Positions 16,098 to 25,807 are shown, numbered from the stretch's first letter. The stretch: 64,000 nucleotides of DNA from CAWHJN01 sp963829705 (GCA_963829705.1 CAWHJN010000005.1:620001-684000), one strand, 5' to 3'. Made by a program: numbers and translations. Notes: generated from the letters alone by a model not told the origin.

Positions 16098-16982
16098 TCA
16101 CTTCCCCCAGCCGATGGCCGTCGTGTGGTAGACGGGCTGGCGGCGTTCGAGGATGGTGAGCAGGCGGCCCTCGTTTTCGAGTTCGATGAGCACGCGGCCC
16201 AGCGCGGCTTTCAGGCGCGTGGCGTCGCGCTGCGTGCTCTCCTCGAACCGCGCTGCGGCACGCGCGCCGAGGTGCGCTTCGAGTGGCTCGCGCCACAGCG
16301 GATGCAGCTTTTCGGGGATGGGCGGTGGCGGCTCGGGCGGCAGCCCGGCATAGACGAACTTCTCGGCGTGCAGGTCGAACGTCGTCGCAAACTCGTGGCT
16401 CGACCGTCCCCGTGCGGCGTTGACGTTGACGCGCCGCAGCTTCCGCTGGTCCTCCTCGGTCCGCAGCGCGGACGTGATGACGGGCGTGTAGAGCGGTAAC
16501 CGGGCGTCGATGAGCACCTGCTGAAACCGGGCGGCGATGGTGTCCACCGTGGCGTCGGCGAGGGGCGTGAAGTAGGGCACCGAGTGCGTGGCGGGCGCGA
16601 TGGTGACGAGCGAATCGGACCGGCGGCGGACGAGATCGGCGAGGCGTTCGGCGGCCTCGGCGCGCGTGGCGGCGGGCTCGGTGCCGTAGCGCTCGGCGGC
16701 GCGGAGGTGGGCGCGGTTGGGGCTGCGGCGCAGCAGGCCTTGCTCGCGTTTGGTGAGGGGCGCGAGGGCACCCCAGTGGCCGTCGATCCGGTCGAGGTAG
16801 GCGTCGAACTCGGCGTGGGCCTGCGCTTCGAGCGCGTCCATCTCGTCCCACCACCGAACGGCCTTCCACGCGCCGAAGGCCATCGCGCCGAGAAAGACGA
16901 GCGCGACGAGCCACCCGATACGCGGGCGACGGCGGGGAACGAGCGGGGGCGGCGGCGAAACGGGTACGACAGGGATATCCAT
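16098..16982 (-). CDS. Membrane-anchored DUF5715-like protein (degenerate M15-peptidase-like)
   Basis: 294 residues from the ATG at 16982. There is one membrane helix (IGWLVALVFLGAMAFGAW, near residue 25) and a long external domain. The C-terminal part has TPVITSALRTEEDQRKLRR and SSHEFATTFDL, which resembles the SxHxxGxAxD zinc motif of VanY/M15 peptidases with the Gly and some ligands altered. This pattern occurs in DUF5715 proteins. An alternative GTG start lies 12 codons upstream. Unusually for this window, AGGAG sits directly before the ATG, but too close to act as a normal ribosome site. Confidence 0.7.
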   Translation of the reverse strand: MDIPVVPVSPPPPLVPRRRPRIGWLVALVFLGAMAFGAWKAVRWWDEMDALEAQAHAEFDAYLDRIDGHWGALAPLTKREQGLLRRSPNRAHLRAAERYGTEPAATRAEAAERLADLVRRRSDSLVTIAPATHSVPYFTPLADATVDTIAARFQQVLIDARLPLYTPVITSALRTEEDQRKLRRVNVNAARGRSSHEFATTFDLHAEKFVYAGLPPEPPPPIPEKLHPLWREPLEAHLGARAAARFEESTQRDATRLKAALGRVLIELENEGRLLTILERRQPVYHTTAIGWGK

Positions 16983-17048
16983 GCTCCTGTAAACGGCCCG
17001 CTGCGCGTCGGTGTCCACCGTGCGTGTGACGATCCCCTTTCGATGGCT

Positions 17049-17525
17049 TCAGCTGGCGGCCTGGTTGTCGCGGCTCCAGATGAGGACGACGAGCCAGAAC
17101 ACGAACAGCTGGAGCGGGAGGGGCCAGTCGGCGGGCAGGTCGAGCGTGGCGCGGACTTTGAAAAGGCCCTCCCGCACGATACGCCCGAGTACTCCGTCGT
17201 CCGTGTCGTAGAGCGTGAACGTGCGGTGCGAGGGGCCGTCGGGTTTGAGGTGCACTTCCCGCCCGGCGAGGTCGATCACGAAGCTGTTTTTCCACACACT
17301 CGGCTTCTCGGCGCGCACGATCACCTTCTCGCCCTGGAGCAGCCGGTACATGCCGCTCAAGAGCCCCTCGCGGTTCAACGTAAACGGGTCTGAACCGTCC
17401 GAAAAGTGGATTTCGGCTTTCTCTTTCCACGCGCTCTGCGCGAGCGTCGCCAGCAGCGCGTCGCCATCGAAGACCTCCCACGAGGGCGAAAACAGGCTTT
17501 TCGGACGGGCGGTGAGCAGGGTCAT
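17049..17525 (-). CDS. Conserved protein with C-terminal membrane helix (tubby/LURP-like fold possible)
   Basis: 158 residues. The body is strand-rich (FDGDALLATLAQSAW, HFSDGSDPFTLNREG, KNSFVIDLAGREVHL). It ends with a membrane helix (LPLQLFVFWLVVLIW) close to the C-terminus. The alternation of GREV, FTLYD and GVLGRI segments is reminiscent of phospholipid-scramblase/tubby-like proteins, but this is a weak impression. Its ATG overlaps the stop of the upstream SnoaL/NTF2-like gene by 4 bp, so the two are coupled. Confidence 0.6.
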   Translation of the reverse strand: MTLLTARPKSLFSPSWEVFDGDALLATLAQSAWKEKAEIHFSDGSDPFTLNREGLLSGMYRLLQGEKVIVRAEKPSVWKNSFVIDLAGREVHLKPDGPSHRTFTLYDTDDGVLGRIVREGLFKVRATLDLPADWPLPLQLFVFWLVVLIWSRDNQAAS

Positions 17526-17950
17526 GGGCGTGGGTACCAGAGGACGTTAACGATTTTCCACGCCCCGTTCCACCGGGCCATCTGGAGAAACTCCACCCAG
17601 TGGCGCATGTCGAGCCGGACGGCGGCGGCATTGCCGAAGGCGTCGAGGATCTGCACGTCGGCGCGGCGCTCGTCGGAGGGCGTGCGGGTGCCGAGGCTGT
17701 CGCGCGCGGCCCCGGCGAGCGTGTCGAAGTCCATCTCCTGCAGCATGGAAACGCTGTCGGTTTCGAGGACGATGCGCCGGGCGAGCGCGGGGTGGAGGGC
17801 GCGTTCCACGCGGTCGGCGTCGCCGGTGTACCAGCCCGCCGCGTAGTCCAGCGCCGCCGCGCGGATGCCGCTGCTGTCGGCAGCGGTGAGTTGCGCGCGC
17901 GCGGGCAGGGCGATTACCGTGGCGAGGAAAAGCAGCAGGAAAGCGCGCAT
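17522..17950 (-). CDS. Exported NTF2-like (putative lumazine-binding) protein
   Basis: 142 residues: a signal peptide (MRAFLLLFLATVIALPARAQ), then an NTF2-like domain. The motif ALDYAAGWYTGDADRVERALHP matches putative lumazine-binding proteins (Lumazine_bd_2), and it ends WNGAWKIVNVLWYPRP, typical of that fold. The ligand is unknown. It overlaps the following gene by 4 bp (ATGA). The leader is pyrimidine-rich (CCCGCCCTCCCTACC). Confidence 0.82.
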   Translation of the reverse strand: MRAFLLLFLATVIALPARAQLTAADSSGIRAAALDYAAGWYTGDADRVERALHPALARRIVLETDSVSMLQEMDFDTLAGAARDSLGTRTPSDERRADVQILDAFGNAAAVRLDMRHWVEFLQMARWNGAWKIVNVLWYPRP

Positions 17951-17997
17951 GGATCCTGGATTGTTGGTAGGGAGGGCGGGACGCGCTCGCGCCTCCA

Positions 17998-19587
17998 TCA
18001 CCGCCGGATTTTCTCGAACACGAACACGCCAAACGTCTGGTCTGTGGTGATGAACGGGTCGTGCAGGAGGCGGAAACGCGTGGTGTCGCGCAGCAGCGTC
18101 TCGTAGGAGACGTCGTCGGCGCGGAGGTTGGGGCGGTACGAATAGTGGCTGTCCCACACGATCCGCGTGCCGACCTGCGCCGTGTCGACGGCGGGGCCGG
18201 AGACGGGGACCGCGCCGTGGGGATAATCGCCCGGCGCGCGGTCGTTGAAGTAGTGGAACAGCGGGTGCGTGACCAGCAGCGGGTGCGCGTCGAGGTTTTC
18301 TCGCTGCGCCCACTCGGCCACCGTCTCCATCATCGCATCCTCCGACGTGCGCGTGTACGGGCGGAACGTCAGCGCGGCGACGAGCGCAGCGGCGGCGGCC
18401 AGCAGCAGCGTCCGCGCCCGCGTCGTCATCGGCACGACGAGCAGCGCCGAGGCCGCGAGCACCGTCAGCAGCGGCGCGAGGGATCGCTCGTCGGTGAGCC
18501 GGATATTGTTGTCGGCGTACGTCCAGAACAGCGCTGCCACGACGGCCAGCAGGCCCAGCGCGAGGAGCAGCGTCCTGCGCCGCGTCTCCCGCAGCCGGTC
18601 TACGCCCAGCGCGCCCAGCACCGCCACGAGCGGCGCGATGACGGTGAGGTAGCGCAGGTTGCCGCCCGTCGACGGCCCCAGCCGGAGGCTCTGGATCTGG
18701 AAGGCCACGTGCGCGGCGAAGTAGAGGGCCAGCGGCACGAGCGCGAACAGGTGCGCCTTCTTGCGTTCGAGCGCGACCTGCCCGAGGTACACGAACAACG
18801 CCGCCAGCGCAACCCCGCCGAAGACGACGTGTGCCGTCTGGAAGTAGTGCCAGAAGCCCTGGCGCGGGTACGCATCCTGGATGTTCTGGCTCATGCCCAG
18901 CGTGTCGCTGAGCAGGTACGTGGCGTTGCCCGTCGCCGCCCAGCCCCACAGGTGGTTGAGCAGCGGAAACACCGCCAGCGCCAGCGCCGCCCCGAACCGC
19001 CGTTTGTAGACCAGATACGCGCCGTAGAGCAGCACCAGCACGTACAACTCCTGCCGGATGGTGGCGGCGTACGAGAGCAGCAGCGCCGCCACGACGGGCC
19101 GCTCGCTGTACTGCGCCCACACGGCCAGCGTGAGCAGGAGCGCCGTGGGAAGCTCCGAATAGTTGCGGAACGCCAGCCCCATCCACAGCGGCTGGAACGC
19201 CAGCAGCACGAACGCCAGCAGCGGCGTACCCGCGCCCAGCTTCTCGGCCAGCCGCGTGCCCGCGTACGCGCACGCCGCCGCCACGAGCGCGTTCACCATC
19301 GTCACCGCCGTCGCGCCGAACAGCGCGGGCAGGGCGTAGAGCACCTTGTAGCCCGGCTTGGCCCAGTTGCCCAGCGCCGTGTTCGGGTCGTGCCAGAACT
19401 GCCGCATCGAGACGAAGTGCGCCACCTCGTCGTGCTGGTAAAATCCGTCCGACACCCGCGACAGTAGGAAGTACACCACCGCCAGCCCCACCGTCATCCC
19501 GACGAGCACAGGCGTCGAAACGCGCAGCGGAACGTCTGCCGGAAGCGAATCTGACAGTTTCTTTTTTCGCCGAGGAGAACGGGACAT
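17998..19587 (-). CDS. Polytopic membrane glycosyltransferase-like protein (GT39/PMT-like)
   Basis: 529 residues from the ATG at 19587, with about 11-12 membrane helices. The first periplasmic loop contains DGFYQHDEVAHF, an acidic motif like the catalytic loop of GT-C (PMT/ArnT) enzymes. The C-terminal 100 residues are soluble and external. GT-C enzymes use polyprenyl-phosphate sugars, and the next upstream gene is a GT2 of the type that makes such donors; that link is inferred. A TTG start 15 codons upstream is possible but less likely. Confidence 0.7.
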   Translation of the reverse strand: MSRSPRRKKKLSDSLPADVPLRVSTPVLVGMTVGLAVVYFLLSRVSDGFYQHDEVAHFVSMRQFWHDPNTALGNWAKPGYKVLYALPALFGATAVTMVNALVAAACAYAGTRLAEKLGAGTPLLAFVLLAFQPLWMGLAFRNYSELPTALLLTLAVWAQYSERPVVAALLLSYAATIRQELYVLVLLYGAYLVYKRRFGAALALAVFPLLNHLWGWAATGNATYLLSDTLGMSQNIQDAYPRQGFWHYFQTAHVVFGGVALAALFVYLGQVALERKKAHLFALVPLALYFAAHVAFQIQSLRLGPSTGGNLRYLTVIAPLVAVLGALGVDRLRETRRRTLLLALGLLAVVAALFWTYADNNIRLTDERSLAPLLTVLAASALLVVPMTTRARTLLLAAAAALVAALTFRPYTRTSEDAMMETVAEWAQRENLDAHPLLVTHPLFHYFNDRAPGDYPHGAVPVSGPAVDTAQVGTRIVWDSHYSYRPNLRADDVSYETLLRDTTRFRLLHDPFITTDQTFGVFVFEKIRR

Positions 19588-19686
19588 GCGCAATGACGAA
19601 TTTGCTGACGGGTCGAATTCGTGAATAGTCAATCAGATGTGTTTCGTGGTTGACAATCAGGCATCAACGCGTGGGCGAATTGGAAA

Positions 19687-20661
19687 TCATTCCGCTCCCG
19701 ATTTCCACACGTCCTGGACGACGTAGCGCGGGCGGCGCCGCACTTCGTCGTGGATGCGGGCGACGTAGAGGCCCAGGATGCCGAGAAAGAACAGCTGCAC
19801 GCCGCCGAAGAAAAAGCCCACGAAGATGAGCGACGACCAGCCCGAAATGGCCGATTCGAGCGCGTATTTGACGACGAGCACCCACGCCAGCCCGACCAGC
19901 GACAGCAGCGAGATGGCCAGCCCCAGGAAGGCCGCCAGCTTGAGCGGCTTGTCGGAAAACGACGTCAGGCTCACCGACGCCAGCCGCAGCATCTTGCGGA
20001 GCGGGTACTTCGTCTCGCCCGCCGCCCGCGCGGCGCGTTCGTACGGGATGCCCGTCTGGTTGAAACCCAGCCACGCCACCAGCCCGCGCACGAACGGCTG
20101 CTGCTCTTCGAGGCGCGCGTAGGCGTCGAGCACGCGGCGCGAAACGAGGCGGAAATCGCCCGTGTCGAGGGGGATGTCGAGGTCGGTCATCCAGCGGAAG
20201 AGGCGGTAGAAGAGCGCCGCCGTGGCCCGTTTGAAGCCCGTCTCACCCGCGCGGCGCGTCCGCACGCCGTAGACCACGTCGAAGCCCTCCCGCCACTTCT
20301 CGATCATCTGCGCCACGACGGGCAGCGGGTCCTGGAGGTCGGCGTCGAGCAGCACGGCGGCATCCGTCGTGGCGGCGGCCATGCCGGCGGTGACGGCGAG
20401 CTGGTGCCCGAAGTTGCGGGCGAAGCGCAGCAGCACGTAGCCGCGTTTGTCCTCGGTGAGGGTGCGTGCCAGCGCGGCCGTGGCGTCGCGGCTGCCGTCG
20501 TCCACGAGCACTACCTGGGTGACCTCCGGGTGCTCGGCGCGGAACGCCTCGACGGCGCCGATGAGCAGGGGTAGCATCGCCTCCTCGTTGTAGAGCGGGA
20601 TGACGAGCGCGACGGTGGCGCGGGCGTCGGGAGGAGAGGCGGAAGGAGGCAGGGCAGACAC
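19687..20661 (-). CDS. Family 2 glycosyltransferase, polyprenyl-phosphate type (GtrB/ArnC-like)
   Basis: 324 residues. The GT2 core has VIPLYNEEAMLP, VDDGSRDATAAL, DADLQDPLPV (metal-binding DxD-like) and QQPFVRGLVAWLGF. Two C-terminal membrane helices (about 230-250 and 262-285) match the GtrB/ArnC/DPM group, which transfers a sugar from a nucleotide donor to undecaprenyl phosphate. The start is GTG. It lies upstream of the GT-C-like gene on the same strand, a plausible donor-and-transferase pair. Confidence 0.9.
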   Translation of the reverse strand: MSALPPSASPPDARATVALVIPLYNEEAMLPLLIGAVEAFRAEHPEVTQVVLVDDGSRDATAALARTLTEDKRGYVLLRFARNFGHQLAVTAGMAAATTDAAVLLDADLQDPLPVVAQMIEKWREGFDVVYGVRTRRAGETGFKRATAALFYRLFRWMTDLDIPLDTGDFRLVSRRVLDAYARLEEQQPFVRGLVAWLGFNQTGIPYERAARAAGETKYPLRKMLRLASVSLTSFSDKPLKLAAFLGLAISLLSLVGLAWVLVVKYALESAISGWSSLIFVGFFFGGVQLFFLGILGLYVARIHDEVRRRPRYVVQDVWKSGAE

Positions 20662-20684
20662 GGGCGCGGCGCGGAAATTCGTGC

Positions 20685-20692
20685 CGAAGATA
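20685..20692 (-). promoter_or_regulatory. TATCTTCG, candidate -7 box for the GT2 gene
   Basis: Seven of eight positions of TAnnTTTG match on the minus strand, 23 bp before the GTG start of the glycosyltransferase. The same octamer lies upstream of the membrane protein at 44613. Confidence 0.35.
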
Positions 20693-20712
20693 GCACGCCG
20701 GGCGCGGTGGCG

Positions 20713-23700
20713 TCAGCGTGCAGCCGCAGACACCCCGCTTTCGCACAGCGCGCCGTCGCCGCCCGCCTCGAGGGGGATCTCCACCGAAACGGTCGTGCCC
20801 GCGCCGGGTCGGCTTTCAACCTCCAGCGTGCCGCCCACCGCGGCCACGTAGCCCTGCACGATGGCGAGGCCGAGGCCCGCGCCTTCGTGCGTGCGCGTGA
20901 GGCCGCCGGATTCTTGCTTGAACGGCTCGAACATCTCGGGCAGGAACGCCTCGCCGATGCCGATGCCGGTGTCGCGCACGACGAGGTGCAGGCAGGCATC
21001 CTGCCGCGTCAGCGCCACCTCGACGTGGCCCGCGTCGGTGAACTTCACTGCGTTGGAGACCAGGTTGGCGCAGATCGTTTCGAGCGCCGAGGCGTCCATC
21101 TCGACGAACAGCGGCGTCTCGGCGATGAGGCGCACGGCCACGCTGCGCTGCGCGGCGTCGGCGGCAAAGGGCGCGCAGACGCGCTCGAGCATCGCGGCCG
21201 CGTCGAAATGGGTGGCGAAGAGCGCGAGGTCGTTGCCCTCGATGCGCGAAAGGTCGAGGACGTTGTTGAGCGTGCTCATCAGCCGCCGCCCGCCCGTGTC
21301 GATGTGGTTGACGAACTCGAGCAGGTCGCCCTGGAGTTCGAGCCGCAGGATCTCGGTGGAACCGAGGATGGCCGAGACAGGCGTGCGGAACTCGTGGCTC
21401 ATGTTGTCGAGGATGGCCGACTTGAGGCGGGCCGACGCCTCGGCGTGGTCGCGCGCCGCGATGAGTTCGGCTTCGTAGCGATGTCGCTCCTCGACGTGCA
21501 GGGCGAACTGGCGCTGCACCTCGCGTTCGAGCCCTTCGTTCACGCGCTGCAACTCGGCCTCGTGGGCGCGCAACTCGGCGGTGCGCTCGGCGACGACCTG
21601 TTCGAGGTGGCGCTGTTTCTTTTTGAGCACCTGCACGCGCGCACGCGAGAGGGCCACGCCGGTGCCCAGGATACCCAGCCCACACAGCAGGTAAAACCAC
21701 CACGTCTCGGTGGGGTGGTCGCGCACCTCGAACGTATACGCCGCGCCTTCTTCGCTCCACGCGCCATCCGGGGCGGCGGCCTGCACACGGAAGGTGTACG
21801 TGCCGCCGCTGAGGTTGGCGTAGGTGTACGACCGCTCCCGGCCCTCGAGGTCGTGCCAGTCGTCGTCGAAACCGTCGAGGCGGAAGCGGATGCGGACGCT
21901 GTCGGGGTTCTGGAACGCGACGGCGCTGAAGTCGAAGCGGAGGTCGCGGGGGTGCGGCGGCAGCGGCGCGTCGCCCGTGACCGGAACGCCATCGAGCCGG
22001 ACGGCCTCGACGTAGACAGGCGGCGGGCGCGTGCTGCGGTGGAGGGCGAGGTCGTCGGGATGGACGACGCCGACGCCGCCGGTGGTGGCCACGTAGAGCG
22101 TGCCGTCGCGCCCGCGCCACGAGGTGGGCTGGAGGCCGCCCATGGCCTCCGTGTCGCGCAGCCCGCTCTGCGGCGTCACGCCGACGGCGTCGTAGGTGAG
22201 CCGGGGGAGGCGCTGGGCGTCGTAGCGGTCGAAGTCTTCCAGCGGCATCCGCACGAAGCCTTTGTTGCTGCCAAGCCACAGGAATCCTTGGCCATCGGAG
22301 AGGATCTGGAGGACGTCGTCGTCGAAGAGGCCGTCGGTGGAGGCGTAGCAGCGGAAGCGGGTGGCCCCGGCGACCAGCCGGCACAGCCCCCCGCCGGTGT
22401 CGTAGCCCACCCAGAGGGTGCCGGTGTCGTCGCGGTGGAGGGCGAGGACGGCGGTGCCCGGCAGGCCCTGTTCGGGGCCGTACTGCGTCGCGTTGCCGCG
22501 CGTGACGCGCATCACACCGCTGGTGGCGGTGCCCGCCCACACCGCGCCGCCCGTGCCTTCGAGCGCGTTGATGAACTCGCCCGTCAGCGCCTCGTGCATC
22601 GCCGCCATGCTCTCGACACGCCCGGCGCGCAGCGTGTTGAGGCCGTTGTCCGTGCCGATCCAGAGCGTGCCGTCGGCGCTTTCGTAGAGGGCGAGGACGT
22701 TGTTGCTCAACAGGCCGTCGCGCGTGGTGAGGCATGAAAAGCGGCTGCCGTTGAAACGGCACAGCCCGCCGTGCATGGGCGCGGCCCACAGCGTACCGTC
22801 GCGCGTTTCGAGCAGCGACAGCACGTACGGACTCACGAGGCCGTGCGCCTTGCCGAAGGTGGTGACGTGGCCGTTCTTGATGCGGTCGAGCCCGCCGCCG
22901 TCGCTGCCGACCCACAGCGTGCCGTCGCGCGTTTCGAGCACGGTGAGCGCAGAGCTAGACGAGAGCCCTTCGGACGCTCCCAGCGTCGTGAAGGCCCCCT
23001 GGTGTAGGCGCAGCAGACCCTTGGAGTAAAAGCCTGCCCATATCCCGCCCTCGGTGTCGAGCGTGAGCGCGCGAACGACGGCATCGGGCAGCTCGCTCGG
23101 CGGCAGGTGGTACACCGCTTCGCCCTTGATCATGCACAGGCCGTGGCCCTCGGTGCCCACCCAGATGCGCCCGTCGGCGTCGGCGACAAAGGCGCGGGGA
23201 GTGGGGCAGTCGTCCGGCGTGGCAGTGAGCGCGGTGACGCCGTCGTTCTTGAGACGCAGCACGCCTTCCTGCGTGCCGACGAGGAATCGCCCGTCTGGGG
23301 CGAGGTAGAGCGCGAAGACCTCGGTGGCGGGGAGGTCGGCTACTAGCGAGAAGCGCGGCCCGTCGAGGCGCGCCAGACCGGCGTAGGTGCCGGCGAAGAG
23401 GCGTCCGCGCGCGTCGGCGGCGAGGGAGAGCACCCGGCCATCGGGCAGGCCCTCGGCAGTGCCGAAGCGCTGCGCCCGCCCGCCTTGGAGGCGCACCACG
23501 CCCTCCTCGGTGCCGACCCACAGCACCGACGCCAGTTCATAGAGCGCACGCACATGCGAGCCGTCGAGCGCGGGGATGGCCGTGATCGTTGTTCCGTCGA
23601 AGCGCGCCAGCCCCCCCGTCGTGCCGATCCACAGGGTACCGCTGGCATCTTCGAGCAGGGCCGTGATGTCGTCGCTGGGCAGCGAGGGGTACTGCGCCGT

Positions 23701-23958
23701 CGTGTAGACGCGGAAGCGGTGGCCGTCGAAGCGCGCCAGCCCTTCCTGCGTGCCCGCCCACAGGTGGCCGCTGCGCGTCTGCGCGAGCGCCGAAATCGAT
23801 CCCTGCGGCAGTCCATCCTCCTTGCCCCAGTGCGTCTGCACGTACTGCGTGGGAACCGCTTTCCGCAACGACAGCGGCAAACGATTCTGCCCCTGCGCGT
23901 GCAGCGGGCACAGGCAGAGGGCTATCAGCGCAAATACGGCAGAAACAAGCGGTTTCAT
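20713..23958 (-). CDS. Propeller-type sensor histidine kinase (HTCS-like, no receiver or output domain)
   Basis: 1081 residues. Signal peptide; a large periplasmic double propeller of two-component-regulator repeats (repeated LWVGTxxGxxRL, for example VLWVGTEEGVVRLQGG and LWIGTDNGLNTLRAG) up to about residue 620; a Y_Y_Y domain (about 660-735, ending YTFEVRDHPTETWWF); one membrane helix; a coiled coil; HisKA with SHEFRTPVSAILGSTEIL; HATPase with NLVSNAVKFTDAGH, DTGIGIGEAF and GAGLGLAIVQ. Classic hybrid versions add receiver and AraC domains; this one stops after the ATPase, so a separate regulator is needed. Confidence 0.93.
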   Translation of the reverse strand: MKPLVSAVFALIALCLCPLHAQGQNRLPLSLRKAVPTQYVQTHWGKEDGLPQGSISALAQTRSGHLWAGTQEGLARFDGHRFRVYTTAQYPSLPSDDITALLEDASGTLWIGTTGGLARFDGTTITAIPALDGSHVRALYELASVLWVGTEEGVVRLQGGRAQRFGTAEGLPDGRVLSLAADARGRLFAGTYAGLARLDGPRFSLVADLPATEVFALYLAPDGRFLVGTQEGVLRLKNDGVTALTATPDDCPTPRAFVADADGRIWVGTEGHGLCMIKGEAVYHLPPSELPDAVVRALTLDTEGGIWAGFYSKGLLRLHQGAFTTLGASEGLSSSSALTVLETRDGTLWVGSDGGGLDRIKNGHVTTFGKAHGLVSPYVLSLLETRDGTLWAAPMHGGLCRFNGSRFSCLTTRDGLLSNNVLALYESADGTLWIGTDNGLNTLRAGRVESMAAMHEALTGEFINALEGTGGAVWAGTATSGVMRVTRGNATQYGPEQGLPGTAVLALHRDDTGTLWVGYDTGGGLCRLVAGATRFRCYASTDGLFDDDVLQILSDGQGFLWLGSNKGFVRMPLEDFDRYDAQRLPRLTYDAVGVTPQSGLRDTEAMGGLQPTSWRGRDGTLYVATTGGVGVVHPDDLALHRSTRPPPVYVEAVRLDGVPVTGDAPLPPHPRDLRFDFSAVAFQNPDSVRIRFRLDGFDDDWHDLEGRERSYTYANLSGGTYTFRVQAAAPDGAWSEEGAAYTFEVRDHPTETWWFYLLCGLGILGTGVALSRARVQVLKKKQRHLEQVVAERTAELRAHEAELQRVNEGLEREVQRQFALHVEERHRYEAELIAARDHAEASARLKSAILDNMSHEFRTPVSAILGSTEILRLELQGDLLEFVNHIDTGGRRLMSTLNNVLDLSRIEGNDLALFATHFDAAAMLERVCAPFAADAAQRSVAVRLIAETPLFVEMDASALETICANLVSNAVKFTDAGHVEVALTRQDACLHLVVRDTGIGIGEAFLPEMFEPFKQESGGLTRTHEGAGLGLAIVQGYVAAVGGTLEVESRPGAGTTVSVEIPLEAGGDGALCESGVSAAAR

Positions 23959-24036
23959 GCGGGGCGAGAAACGCGATCAACAGCAGGGCCAGCCATAACC
24001 GCAAATCCCGATCCGGTCTTTTTGGGCCGTGCCGTG

Positions 24037-24044
24037 CAAAAATA
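24037..24044 (-). promoter_or_regulatory. TATTTTTG, candidate -7 box for the propeller kinase
   Basis: Exact TAnnTTTG match on the minus strand, 78 bp upstream of the kinase ATG, in an AT-richer gap. Confidence 0.45.
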
Positions 24045-24079
24045 TGCCCGCATCGCTTAAGTCGAGCGGATTTCAGCCG

Positions 24080-25472
24080 ATGGGGGTCGAGCGCCCCTTG
24101 CTGTACCCATTTTACTTACACACACCGTATGTCTCACCGATCTCAAAGCTAACAGGTGCGCTACTGCTCGGATTCGGGTTGTTGCTGTCGGCCTGCGACT
24201 CGGTTTCTATTGAGCCGGAAGCTGCCGAGTTGGTAGTAGCGCCTACCTCAAAGCTGCGTCACGCGGCGCTGATGCCCGACCTTTCGTCTGGTAAATCGGG
24301 ACCCCGCCGACAGCGTGCGCCTCGTTATCGGGTACGACCCGCTCTACGCGGCGCAGAAGGTCTACCGCACCTACAAGGTCTATCGCACCTACAAGGTCTA
24401 CCGCACCTATGAGTCTACCGGCATGTTTGAGGGCGATGCCATCACGCTGGCGCCCGAAGATCTGCAGGCGTTGCTCGACTCGCTCGAAAACGACCCGGCC
24501 GTCGCGTGGATCGAACCCGACTTCAACGTACCTGTACGAACAGGTCAGCACGGATTTCTGGTAGGAGAAGAAGACCAGAAGAAATCGTGGGGGATCGACA
24601 AGATTCCAAAGCCGGCGACTCGTATTTCAGAGCGGGCGACGACAAGGACGAACAGGGCACGCCAGACGTAGATCTCTACGTGTTCGACAGTGGAGCTGAC
24701 AGCCCGGACCTCAATGTCGTCGAGTGTCTGGAGATGCGTGGGCAGAGCTTCGAGGCGTGCCGTACCAGCCAGGACCCCCTTGGCCATGGCACCGCTGTTG
24801 CGGGTGTGGCGGCAGCCAAAGACAACAGGATAGGCCTCGTGGGAACGGCCCCCGGTGCGCCGGTACACATTGTCCGCACGCTCAACGCAGCGGGCTTACC
24901 CGAACGAGTCGCGCATGGTTGCCGCGCTCGAGTTGGTGACGAACCGGAAGAAAGCCAACCCGTCCAACCCTCTGGTGATAAACCTGAGCTTTGGGGCCTA
25001 CATCGGCACGTCAACGTTTACCGCGCTGGATGAGGCCGTGCAGGCCGCCATCGACGCGGGCGTGGTCGTCGTCGTCTCTGCGGGCAACGACGGCAAAGAC
25101 GCCTCGCTCTACAGCCCGGCCCACGTGCCCGACGCCATCACGGTCGGGCGATCGACACAACGAGCAAGAAGTTCTCGTGGTTCTCGAACTACGGCGAGTT
25201 TATCGACATCCTGGCGCCCTGGTGACCGGCTGGAGGTGCTCTTCGCGGGGAACCAGCCCAATAAGCTGATGCAAGAGTCGGGCACGTCGTTCGCAGCACC
25301 GCACGTAGCGGGCGCAGCAGCGGTTGTGCTGGCGCGCAACCCGACTTGGACGCCCCAGCAGGTGCGCGATCACCTCGTTCAAAGGGCGGAGAATGGCTCG
25401 CGGATCGACAGCACGCCGTCTGGTACTACCGACCGCATGCTGAACATGGACAAGCTCGGCGAAACACCCTGA
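24080..25472 (+). pseudogene. Decayed S8 subtilase lipoprotein (five frameshifts)
   Basis: Reading across frames gives a full relative of the intact subtilase at 26042: lipobox (LLLSACDS), prodomain with GYDPLYAAQ and three K-V-Y-R-T-Y repeats, Asp site (DLYVFDSGADS), His site (GHGTAVAGVAA), AGNDGKDASLYSPAH and Ser site (GTSFAAPHVAGAAA). Frame breaks lie near 24297, between 24600 and 24665, near 24895, near 25146 and near 25225. All three catalytic residues survive in different frames, so decay is recent. A strong terminator follows at 25494. The original start is uncertain; 24080 is the nearest in-frame ATG. Confidence 0.85.
24357..24410 (+). repeat. Three tandem 18-bp units coding K-V-Y-R-T-Y
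   Basis: The unit AAGGTCTACCGCACCTAC is repeated three times with single-base differences (TAC to TAT). It lies in the prodomain of the decayed subtilase and corresponds to the four-unit array in the intact paralog. Confidence 0.9.
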
Positions 25473-25493
25473 CCGAAGGCGTTACCTGACGTG

Positions 25494-25526
25494 AAGCCCG
25501 GCACAACTCTAAGTTGTGCCGGGCTT
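25494..25526 (+). terminator. Strong hairpin after the decayed subtilase
   Basis: A perfect 15-bp stem (25494-25508 with 25512-25526, core GCCCGGCACAACT) closes a 3-base loop and is followed by TGCTATTTATT. It sits 21 bp after the stop of the decayed gene. Confidence 0.85.
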
Positions 25527-25560
25527 TGCTATTTATTCAGATCCTGACAGTTTCAGCCCC

Positions 25561-25701
25561 GGTGGCTGCTCGTCGCAGAGGACGCCCGTGCAGGTGCGCG
25601 AGTTGCTCCTCGAGACAGCGAAAGACGCCAAAGAAGTCTCTTCCTCCGGCCCGACGACGCGGAAACGGCTCAACATGGATAAACTCGGGGAGCGGCGTTA
25701 A
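25561..25701 (+). pseudogene. C-terminal remnant of another subtilase copy
   Basis: The in-frame tail RTPVQVRELLLETAKDA...GPTTRKRLNMDKLGERR aligns with the end of the decayed copy (TPQQVRDHLVQRAENGS...TTDRMLNMDKLGETP). No catalytic domain precedes it; only the terminator of the upstream copy does. This indicates that a third tandem copy was deleted apart from its last 45 or so codons. Confidence 0.75.
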
Positions 25702-25771
25702 GGCTATGGTGATGATGACGATGACTTGGGCAACGACTAACACGTAGCCTGCGTCTGCACTCATGCAGTGG

Positions 25772-25807
25772 AAAACCCGGCTCGGCGTCAGTGTCGAGCC
25801 GGGTTTT
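25772..25807 (+). terminator. Hairpin plus T-tract after the subtilase remnant
   Basis: A 13-bp stem, AAAACCCGGCTCG (25772-25784) with CGAGCCGGGTTTT (25795-25807), is followed by more T. The T-run then forms the left arm of a second small hairpin with AGCACAAAAA (25819-25828). Confidence 0.85.

Noticed and set aside
20713..22737. Long open frame on the + strand opposite the propeller histidine kinase
   Set aside because: It is an antisense shadow in GC-rich coding DNA; the minus-strand frame has clear domains and motifs, while this one is low-complexity and Arg/Val/Glu-rich.
24357..24410. Short tandem repeats considered as a CRISPR array
   Set aside because: Units are contiguous, in frame and encode a hexapeptide; there are no spacers and no cas genes.
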